Shown here: one piece after another, positions 53,457-64,000 of the stretch
How the letters are laid out: every line of letters starts with the position of its first letter
How positions within the stretch are numbered: position 1 is the stretch's first letter
Assembly (NCBI RefSeq): GCF_900111125.1
Contig: NZ_FOGE01000010.1
Span: 62,001 to 126,000, forward strand
Direction: 5' to 3'
DNA: 64,000 nt
Source: Sphingobium sp. YR768
GTDB lineage: Bacteria > Pseudomonadota > Alphaproteobacteria > Sphingomonadales > Sphingomonadaceae
The notes under the pieces: generated by a model
Told to the model about the DNA's origin: nothing
The model's database searches: none
Seen by the model: only the letters and a program-made list of their open reading frames with translations
Made by a program: the position numbers and the translations under genes

Positions 53457-53543
53457 TGGTGCGGTCAAGAAGACTCGAACTTCCACGGCCTTTCGGCCAC
53501 AACGACCTCAACGTTGCGCGTCTACCAATTCCGCCATGACCGC
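53457..53543 (-). tRNA. tRNA-Leu (anticodon GAG)
   Basis: On the minus strand the acceptor stem GCGGTCA pairs with the 3' TGACCGC-like half after the long variable arm typical of tRNA-Leu (type II). The anticodon arm is CAACG-TTGAGGT-CGTTG, giving anticodon GAG. The TTCGAGTC T-arm is present, discriminator A, and CCA is encoded in the DNA at 53459-53457. The 163 bases upstream hold nothing recognised beyond its own promoter region. Confidence 0.95.
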
Positions 53544-53706
53544 ACAATCAAACAGGAAACCGGCGGGGCCGGTGCCTTGGTAGGAGGCGGCCCTTAGCAA
53601 AGGCTTTTGGGTCATGCAACATATGATCTGCATCCGCGTTGTGATTGATCGGGAATGAGGATGCCGCAGTCGTGAGAGGAAGCTGCCGGCACGGGAGCAG
53701 GCGAAG

Positions 53707-54201
53707 ATGGCGATGCATTTCTGGATGTCGGCGGGCGGGACCGTTGTGGCGGCGTCGCTGATGGGCCTGGGTCTGGGTGGCTATGTCACCAGCCCGCAGG
53801 GTCGGTCCCCCGCAGACCAGCCCGTCACGGATTCCGCTTATGACAGCCAGCCGCTGGCCGATACGACGATTGTATCGCAAGATCGCCCGATCGCGATCCA
53901 CTGCACCGGCTGCGGACCGACCTTGGCGGAACGACGCTGGAAAGCGGATATGGCAGGGCTGAATCTGGATGCGATGCCGCCCGACGCCAGCGACCTGGTG
54001 GAACAGGATTATCAGGCGGTGGAAGCACCGGAAAATCTGCTGCCCGATGGTCCAGCGCAGCCGGTCCATCCATTGCCCCCGCAGATCACGCGATTCGCGG
54101 CAGGGGAAGCGCCGCAAGCCGCGGGAATCATGCAGGTCGCGGTGGAGGATGCCCCGGCACCGCCGCCTGTCGTGGCGACGATACCGGGGCAACCCAGATA
54201 G
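53707..54201 (+). CDS. Hypothetical protein with N-terminal signal or anchor
   Basis: 164 residues after GGAGCAGGCGAAG. The N-terminus has a hydrophobic stretch (TVVAASLMGLGLGGYVT) that is a signal peptide or single anchor. The middle carries HCTGCGPTLAERRWKADMAG, with two nearby cysteines; the C-terminal third is Pro-rich and disordered. Similar proteins occur in sphingomonads to my recollection. Ends 9 bases from the gltB stop (convergent). Confidence 0.68.
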   Translation: MAMHFWMSAGGTVVAASLMGLGLGGYVTSPQGRSPADQPVTDSAYDSQPLADTTIVSQDRPIAIHCTGCGPTLAERRWKADMAGLNLDAMPPDASDLVEQDYQAVEAPENLLPDGPAQPVHPLPPQITRFAAGEAPQAAGIMQVAVEDAPAPPPVVATIPGQPR

Positions 54202-54210
54202 GAGAGGGTC

Positions 54211-58746
<4,536 letters not shown>

Positions 58747-58832
58747 GATGACTTACCCTTGCTTGTGGCCATCCGTTTTCCGGTCATGGCCGCTGTCAAC
58801 TTGCTGGAGCCGGATGATGCCGGTTCCGATTG

Positions 58833-59552
58833 TCAGTTCGCCTTCTTGGCATCCGCGCCGAGCAAGGCGGTCAGACGATCGCGTTCGGCCTTGCTCAAAT
58901 CATTATAGGTGCGCGGTTTCGGCAGTTTCGCGAGTTCGGCTTCGGACGATTTCAGAATGTCCGGCATGGCCCGCATCATATCGGGCATGATCTTCTGCAT
59001 GCGGCCGATATAGTGCGGATCGGTCGCCAGCTCCATGAAGCCCGCCCCGAACTTGCCGCCGGTCGGAGTCTTCAGAAAGGCTGCGATCTGGTCCAGTTCG
59101 GCCGCATCATAGCGGTGGGCAAAGGCTTCGGCCATGCCTTCCCGCATATCCGGTTCGTACCGGCCCATGAAGCGACCCATTGCCGGCATCATGGTGTTGA
59201 CGATCACGTCCATCCGCTTGCGGAAATTGGGATCGATGATCGCCATCATCTGCTCGATCGTGGCCTCGCCCAGACTGTCCGCTTGTTCCGGGTCCATCCC
59301 GCCGACCTTCAGGAATTCGCGGATCGGCATCTTGGTCATGCCGTCCATCATCGGGCCGATCATCTTCTGCATCATCGGCCCCATCATCCGTTCCATAGTG
59401 CCGTTCGGCAGGATGATGGCGGCGATGGGTTGCGCCTTGGCCAGCAGCGTCGGATCGACCGATGCCGTGGCTTCGGCCTGCGCGCCGACCGGCTGCGCCT
59501 GTGCCGCGACCGGAGCCGCCAGCAGGAGCAGGGATAGGATAGCGGCGCGCAT
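58833..59552 (-). CDS. DUF2059 domain protein with Met-rich segment
   Basis: 239 residues. A signal peptide (ILSLLLLAAPVAAQAQ) is followed by a Met-rich stretch (MERMMGPMMQKMIGPMMDGM), then the DUF2059 helical core with FLKTPTGGKFGAGFM near residue 175. Periplasmic or secreted, unknown function; the Met-rich part could bind copper or be a surface helix. It sits between gltD and gltB, the start overlapping the gltD stop by one base, so it should be co-expressed with glutamate synthase. Confidence 0.85.
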   Translation of the reverse strand: MRAAILSLLLLAAPVAAQAQPVGAQAEATASVDPTLLAKAQPIAAIILPNGTMERMMGPMMQKMIGPMMDGMTKMPIREFLKVGGMDPEQADSLGEATIEQMMAIIDPNFRKRMDVIVNTMMPAMGRFMGRYEPDMREGMAEAFAHRYDAAELDQIAAFLKTPTGGKFGAGFMELATDPHYIGRMQKIMPDMMRAMPDILKSSEAELAKLPKPRTYNDLSKAERDRLTALLGADAKKAN

Positions 59553-60997
59553 CACGCCGCGACCTTCTCGCCAGCCTTTGCCTTGGCTTTCAGATAGCGG
59601 TGCATATGGTCGGTCACGTCGCGGCCGTCGCGGATCGCCCAGACGACCAACGATGCGCCGCGCACGATGTCGCCCGCCGCGAACACGCCGTCCATGCTGG
59701 TCATCATCGTCTTGTGATCGACGCGCAGCGTGCCCCAGCGGGTGACGGACAGGTCTTCCGCACCGAACAGGCGGGGCAGTTCTTCCGGGTCATAACCCAG
59801 CGCCTTGATGACGAGATCGGCCTCCAGCGTATGTTCGCTGCCCGGATCGGGTTCGGGCGCGCGGCGGCCCGAAGCATCAGGCTGACCCAGACGCATCTTC
59901 GTCACCTTGACGCCAGTGACATGCTCCGTGCCTTCGAACGCGATCGGCGCGGTCAGCCAGACGAACTCGACGCCTTCTTCCTCGGCATTGGCGACTTCGC
60001 GCTGCGATCCGGGCATATTTTCCCGGTCGCGGCGATAGAGGCACTTCACCGACTTCGCGCCCTGGCGGATTGCGGTGCGCACGCAGTCCATCGCGGTGTC
60101 GCCACCGCCGATGACGACGACATTCTTGCCCGTGGCGAGCAACGTGCCATCCTCATGCTCCGGCACGGCATCGCCAAATCCGGCCTTGTTGGACGCGGTC
60201 AGATAATCGAGCGCCTTGACCACGCCCGGTGCGCCGACGCCTGGCGCCTTGATATCGCGCGGCTTGTACACGCCCGTCGCGATCAGGATCGCGTCATGCT
60301 TCTCGCGCAACTGCTCCATCGTGGCGTCGCGGCCGACCTCGAAGCTTTCATGGAAGACGATGCCGCCGTCCTTCAGGCGCTGGACGCGGCGCATGACGAC
60401 GTCCTTCTCCAGCTTGAAGCCGGGGATGCCATAGATCAGCAGCCCGCCGGCCCGATCGTGCCGATCATAGACATGCACGTCATAGCCAGCCACGCGTAGA
60501 TATTCTGCGGTGGTCAGGCCCGCCGGACCTGCGCCGATCACGCCGATCGACTGGCCGCGCGGCTTGCCGGGGACCAAAGGTTCGACCCAGCCTTCCTTCC
60601 AGGCGGTGTCGGTGATGTATTTCTCGACGCTACCGATGGTGACGGAACCATGGCCGGAAAATTCGATGACGCAGTTGCCCTCGCACAGCCGGTCCTGCGG
60701 GCAGATGCGGCCGCAGATTTCCGGCATGGTGCTGGTCAGGTTCGACAGTTCATAGGCTTCGCGCAGGCGCCCTTCGGCGGTCAGGCGCAGCCAGTCGGGG
60801 ATATGATTGTGCAGCGGGCAGTGGGTCGAACAATAGGGCACGCCGCATTGCGAGCAACGCGATGCCTGTTCCTCGGCTTTGTCCAGAATGAAGGACTTGC
60901 TGATTTCCAGAAAGTCATCGGCGCGATCATCGGCCGCGCGCTTTTCCGGGTAGGCCTGCGCCTTGCCCACGAATTTCAGCATCGGATTGTCGCCCAT
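59552..60997 (-). CDS. gltD: Glutamate synthase small subunit
   Basis: 481 residues. N-terminal 4Fe-4S cysteine pattern ASRCSQCGVPYCSTHCPLHN and CGRICPQDRLCEGNC. FAD GVIGAGPAGLTTAEYLR, then NADPH domain VVVIGGGDTAMDCVRTAIR and FAAGDIVRGASLVVWAI. It carries electrons from NADPH to the large subunit. First gene of the gltD-DUF2059-gltB unit; an A/T-rich promoter region lies upstream at 61000-61160. Confidence 0.97.
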   Translation of the reverse strand: MGDNPMLKFVGKAQAYPEKRAADDRADDFLEISKSFILDKAEEQASRCSQCGVPYCSTHCPLHNHIPDWLRLTAEGRLREAYELSNLTSTMPEICGRICPQDRLCEGNCVIEFSGHGSVTIGSVEKYITDTAWKEGWVEPLVPGKPRGQSIGVIGAGPAGLTTAEYLRVAGYDVHVYDRHDRAGGLLIYGIPGFKLEKDVVMRRVQRLKDGGIVFHESFEVGRDATMEQLREKHDAILIATGVYKPRDIKAPGVGAPGVVKALDYLTASNKAGFGDAVPEHEDGTLLATGKNVVVIGGGDTAMDCVRTAIRQGAKSVKCLYRRDRENMPGSQREVANAEEEGVEFVWLTAPIAFEGTEHVTGVKVTKMRLGQPDASGRRAPEPDPGSEHTLEADLVIKALGYDPEELPRLFGAEDLSVTRWGTLRVDHKTMMTSMDGVFAAGDIVRGASLVVWAIRDGRDVTDHMHRYLKAKAKAGEKVAA

Positions 60998-61079
60998 TAC
61001 CCTGTCCCTGCCTATGTTGCTGAAGCGCGCATAGCATAAAAACCCACGGAGTCACGTGGATTCTGGCATATAGGACAGT

Positions 61080-61096
61080 TATAATGACCTATTATA
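61080..61096. promoter_or_regulatory. Candidate gltD promoter / palindrome
   Basis: TATAAT-GACCT-ATTATA (61080-61096), about 85 bases upstream of gltD, in a notably A/T-rich stretch. On the minus strand ATTATA reads TATAAT, a consensus -10. No clear -35 was found. The symmetry may also be a regulator site. Confidence 0.45.
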
Positions 61097-61162
61097 TAGC
61101 TGTTTTTGCCTTTTTTGAGAATGGATCGCAAATAATGCCAGTTTATTAGGTCCGTATCGGAA

Positions 61163-61972
61163 CTATCTGGCCGTGAGCCAGATGAGCGCGGCGATGCCTG
61201 CGATGATTCGATACCAGGCGAAGGGGGCGAAGCCATGTTTCGACACCAGGCCGACGAACCATTTGATGACCAGCAGCGCCACGATGAAGGCGACGACAAA
61301 GCCCAGCGCGATACTGTCCCAGCCCACGGCCGCGCTGGTAATCTGGTCGCCCTTCTTGAGCAGTTCCAGCGTCGTCGCGCCCAGCATGGTCGGGATGGCG
61401 AGGAAGAAGCTGAATTCGGCCGCCGTGCGTCGTTCCACGCCCAGTGTCAGCGCGCCCATGATCGTCGCGCCCGAACGGCTGACGCCGGGGATCATCGCGA
61501 TACACTGGATCAGGCCGATGCCGATCACGCGCAGCACGGGAATATCGGCAATGCCGTGGAAACGCTGTTCCTTTACCGCCCGTTCGATCAGCAAAATGGC
61601 GATGCCGCCGACGATCAGCGCCCAGGCGACGACCTTGGGAGCGCCGAGCAGCATTTCGACATAGTCATGCACCGCAAGCCCGATGACGGCCGCAGGAATG
61701 AAGGCGATGATGAGGTTGCGCAGGAAGCGCCAGCTTGTCGGCTCGCGCCGCAACAGGCCCATGCCGACCGCCCAGAAGGTGCGCCAGTAAAGCACCACCA
61801 CCGCCAGGATCGCGCCAAGCTGGATCACGACGTTGAACATCGCCCAGGTGGCGGCGTCATAGCCCAGCAATTCGCTCGCCAGGATCAGATGGCCGGTCGA
61901 GGAGACGGGCAGAAATTCGGTCAGCCCTTCGACGATGCCCAGCAGGATGACGGTCAGATAATGGAGGTCCAT
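61163..61972 (-). CDS. uppP: Undecaprenyl-diphosphatase
   Basis: 269 residues, about eight membrane helices. EGLTEFLPVSSTGHLIL near the N-terminus and PGVSRSGATIMGAL near residue 170 are the two UppP signature motifs. It regenerates undecaprenyl phosphate for peptidoglycan and surface polysaccharide synthesis and confers bacitracin tolerance in other species. It stands alone on the minus strand. Confidence 0.96.
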   Translation of the reverse strand: MDLHYLTVILLGIVEGLTEFLPVSSTGHLILASELLGYDAATWAMFNVVIQLGAILAVVVLYWRTFWAVGMGLLRREPTSWRFLRNLIIAFIPAAVIGLAVHDYVEMLLGAPKVVAWALIVGGIAILLIERAVKEQRFHGIADIPVLRVIGIGLIQCIAMIPGVSRSGATIMGALTLGVERRTAAEFSFFLAIPTMLGATTLELLKKGDQITSAAVGWDSIALGFVVAFIVALLVIKWFVGLVSKHGFAPFAWYRIIAGIAALIWLTAR

Positions 61973-61996
61973 GGATGGTCCCTAATGTCCTGGCAT

Positions 61997-62023
61997 AAAA
62001 AACCTCCCCGGTTTGCGGGGAGG
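61997..62023 (-). terminator. Intrinsic terminator after the NDUFA9-like gene
   Basis: Minus strand reading: perfect 8-bp stem CCTCCCCG/CGGGGAGG (62003-62023) followed by TTTTTT (62002-61997), between the NDUFA9-like stop and the uppP start. Confidence 0.92.
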
Positions 62024-62080
62024 GGCATGAAAAGCGGGGCAGCGTGATGCGTGCCCCGCCCTGTCATTTTCGGTTGCAGT

Positions 62081-63007
62081 TCAGGCGCTCGCCCGGCCGG
62101 CAAAGCGGCCGTGGCGGCGATAACGCACCATCCACTTGTCGGCGACCGCGCCCATCGGCGTCGGGGCGACGCCCAGCGCCTCCAGTCCTTCCGAGCCTGC
62201 CGTCGCGACATTGTCACGACCCAGCATGGCAAGCTGGTCGCGGGTGATGGGGCCGCCTGGCAGCAGCGTCAGCAGCGTGGCGAAACCATTGGGCACTTCC
62301 ACTAGAGGCTTGTCGCGACCGATCGCCTTGGCGATCCAGGCGTTGATCTCCTTCATGCTCAGCACTTGCGGACCGGCGACTTCATAGGTCTTGCCGCCGA
62401 AAACGCCCGGCTGTTCGGCCGCATTGGCGATCGCCTGCGCCACATCGGCGACATAGACGGGCTGGAACTTGGTCGCCGCGCCGATCACCGGGATCACCGG
62501 CGCGGAGCCGATGATCTGGGCGAAGCGGTTGAGGAACTGGTCTTCCGCGCCGAAGATGATCGAGGGACGCAGGATGGTCGCGGTCGGGAAGGCGGCCTTG
62601 ACCGCGGCCTCGCCAGCCGCCTTCGACCGGCCATAGGCCGACGGGCTGTTCGCGTCCGCGCCGATCGCCGAGATATGGACCAGCGCCTTCACGCCGGCGG
62701 CTGCCGCGGCCTGCGCGACATTGGCGGCGCCTTCATGCTGGACCGCGTCGAAATCGCCCGACAGGATGCCGACCAGATTGATGACGATGTCGCTGCCCGC
62801 AATGGCGCGGGCGACGGTCGCAGGCTTGCGGATGTCGGCGCCCACGAACTGGCTCTGGCCCAGATTGCCGAGCGACTTCACCTTGACCGCGACGGCCAGG
62901 TCGCGCTGGGCGATCCGCACCCGCGCGCCGCGCGCCATCAGCGCCTGCGCAACCTGCCGGCCTAGAAAGCCGCCGCCGCCGAAGATCGTAACCAGACTGT
63001 CCTTCAT
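62081..63007 (-). CDS. NAD(P)H-binding protein, NDUFA9-like complex I accessory type
   Basis: 308 residues from the ATG at 63007 (MKDSLVTIFGGGGFLGRQVA). GGGGFLG is the Rossmann motif, and HISAIGADANSPSAYGRSKA carries the atypical SDR Tyr-x3-Lys region. The group is related to the NDUFA9 subunit of mitochondrial complex I and to bacterial atypical SDR proteins. Whether it binds complex I here is not known. It ends with a clean terminator. Confidence 0.85.
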   Translation of the reverse strand: MKDSLVTIFGGGGFLGRQVAQALMARGARVRIAQRDLAVAVKVKSLGNLGQSQFVGADIRKPATVARAIAGSDIVINLVGILSGDFDAVQHEGAANVAQAAAAAGVKALVHISAIGADANSPSAYGRSKAAGEAAVKAAFPTATILRPSIIFGAEDQFLNRFAQIIGSAPVIPVIGAATKFQPVYVADVAQAIANAAEQPGVFGGKTYEVAGPQVLSMKEINAWIAKAIGRDKPLVEVPNGFATLLTLLPGGPITRDQLAMLGRDNVATAGSEGLEALGVAPTPMGAVADKWMVRYRRHGRFAGRASA

Positions 63008-63109
63008 CACGCGCGTCCCATGTTCATCGATAAGGGGAATGACTCTGCCAATCCCCTTGCAACTTCCGCCGCGCGCTGACAACCGCCCGCACGCTGCACG
63101 GTCCGCTTT

Positions 63110-63688
63110 TTAGCCGATCCAGCCCTGCAAGTCAGCGAGCATCCACAGGCCCAGACCCAGGAAAAGCAGCGCAGCGCCGACCTGCAAGGCGCGCATCGGC
63201 ACCTTGCGCCCCAGCGCTTCGCCGAACAGCACGGCCGGCACATTGGCCAGCATCATGCCCAGCGTCGTGCCGGCGGTGACGGCGATCAGATTGTCGAACC
63301 GCGCGCCCAGCGCCACGGTCGCGACCTGCGTCTTGTCACCCATCTCCACCAGGAAGAAGGCGATCAGTGTGGTCATGAATACGCCGGCCTTCGACGGTGC
63401 CTTGAGCGGGGCATTTTCGTCGATCTTGTCGGGGACCAGCGTCCAGGCGGCCATGGCGATGAAGGAGGCGGCAACCGCATAGCGGAACCAGCCCTGCGTC
63501 AGCACGCCCGCGATCGAATGGCCGACCAGCGCGGCGAGGAAATGATTGGCGAGCGTCGCAAATAATATGCCCAGGATGATCGGCACCGGCTTCCTGAAGC
63601 GGGTGGCGAGCAGCATGGCGAGCAACTGCGTCTTGTCGCCCATTTCGGCGAGCGCGACCAAAGCGGCGGAGGTAAGAAGAGCTTCCAT
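63110..63688 (-). CDS. TMEM165/GDT1 (UPF0016) family, putative Mn2+ exporter
   Basis: 192 residues from ATG 63688 (MEALLTSAALVALAEMGDKT). Six hydrophobic helices, with the two family motifs AEMGDKTQLLAMLL and VEMGDKTQVATVALGA, whose acidic residues bind cation. The family moves Mn2+ or Ca2+/H+. The recognisable yybP-ykoY Mn2+ riboswitch upstream supports Mn2+ export. Longer in-frame starts cross the riboswitch and are rejected. Confidence 0.93.
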   Translation of the reverse strand: MEALLTSAALVALAEMGDKTQLLAMLLATRFRKPVPIILGILFATLANHFLAALVGHSIAGVLTQGWFRYAVAASFIAMAAWTLVPDKIDENAPLKAPSKAGVFMTTLIAFFLVEMGDKTQVATVALGARFDNLIAVTAGTTLGMMLANVPAVLFGEALGRKVPMRALQVGAALLFLGLGLWMLADLQGWIG

Positions 63689-63769
63689 CTGACTGTTCCG
63701 GGGCCGGGCGAAGATTGACAGACACAATGCCACCGTCGCTTCCCGCCCGGCCGGACAGAAAAGCGCCGA

Positions 63770-63890
63770 TGCCATTGGTCTCGCCCGATGCAGCCTTTGG
63801 CTGCTTCCCATACGCCATGACCTCTCGGCCAAATATGTTGACGTATGGCCCGTTCCGGCAATCGGAACGGCTGGCTACTCCCCAGATGAC
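63770..63890 (-). promoter_or_regulatory. yybP-ykoY manganese riboswitch
   Basis: Minus-strand leader with the class hallmarks in order: TCATCTGGGGAGTAGCC (GGGGAGTAG at 63883-63875), a GC hairpin CCGTTCCGATTGCCGGAACGG, GTCAACATA (63842-63834), GGCGTATGGG and GAGACCAATGGC (63782-63771). In known members Mn2+ binding changes expression of Mn exporters. It ends about 80 bases before the exporter start codon, so regulation could be transcriptional or translational. Confidence 0.93.
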
Positions 63891-63929
63891 GCGCTAGCCT
63901 CTAGACGAGGCAGGCGGGGAAGGCAAGCC

Positions 63930-64000
63930 ATGGCGCAGGCGAACAAGACGGTCGAGACGGACGCAGCGGTCGAGGATTTTCTGGCGCGGGTCGAACCGGC
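63930..64000 (+). CDS. Start of a DUF1801-like protein (truncated by window end)
   Basis: Opens from ATG 63930 with GGGGAAGG upstream; 23 residues are visible (MAQANKTVETDAAVEDFLAR...). The opening NKTxxTDAxVxxFL pattern matches DUF1801 proteins, small proteins of unknown function. Identification from the N-terminus only. Confidence 0.6.
   Translation, partial: MAQANKTVETDAAVEDFLARVEP

Overview
The window reads as chromosomal DNA of a GC-rich alphaproteobacterium, most likely a sphingomonad (Sphingomonas/Sphingobium/Novosphingobium group). The evidence is the suf operon order (Rrf2 regulator, sufB, hypothetical, sufC, sufD, sufS, sufT, sufA-type), a TetR/TonB-receptor/MFS uptake cluster, a DUF1489 protein, class II PyrD, KdsA for lipopolysaccharide, and many long intergenic inverted repeats of the kind scattered through sphingomonad genomes. 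No transposase, integrase, rRNA, CRISPR array or prophage gene was seen. The only tRNA is a tRNA-Leu(GAG).

Layout. 1-5 kb: end of a Gly/Arg-rich protein, a lipoprotein, a cyclophilin, the Mg2+ transporter MgtE, a DUF1489 protein and a ferredoxin with an added membrane anchor. 4.5-9 kb: TetR regulator with a clean operator, TonB-dependent receptor and MFS transporter. 9-17.7 kb: RF3, an aldose-epimerase-like protein, SufE, a frameshifted lipoprotein gene, gamma-glutamyltransferase, PyrD, a possible 27-codon gene with a strong terminator, and an AraC regulator. 17.7-24 kb: the suf Fe-S assembly operon. 24-36 kb: metabolic genes (threonine aldolase, IlvE, UbiH-type monooxygenase, cytochrome b561, acetyl-CoA synthetase, GST), a GGDEF protein, a LysR regulator and several micro-genes or RNA candidates. 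36-46 kb: CDC48-like AAA ATPase, methyltransferase, LuxR-type regulator, ProA, KdsA, and a divergent phospholipase-like / hydrolase / P450 locus. 46.5-53.4 kb: a tightly overlapping operon of transglutaminase-fold, ATP-grasp and alpha-E domain proteins, probably a little-studied peptide or protein modification system. 53.4-61 kb: tRNA-Leu and glutamate synthase, with a DUF2059 gene inserted between gltD and gltB. 61-64 kb: UppP, an NDUFA9-like protein, and a TMEM165-type putative Mn2+ exporter behind a recognisable yybP-ykoY manganese riboswitch.

Most original observations: (i) a dispersed intergenic element, two copies in opposite orientation, that folds into a four-stem cloverleaf; (ii) three possible micro-genes or small RNAs (16.5, 29.7 and 35.9 kb); (iii) the ATP-grasp/alpha-E/transglutaminase operon; (iv) a ferredoxin with an added CxxC and membrane helix; (v) several short perfect inverted repeats beside regulator genes; (vi) an unrecognised gene inside the suf operon. 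Identifications come from reading sequence and motifs only; no database search was possible.
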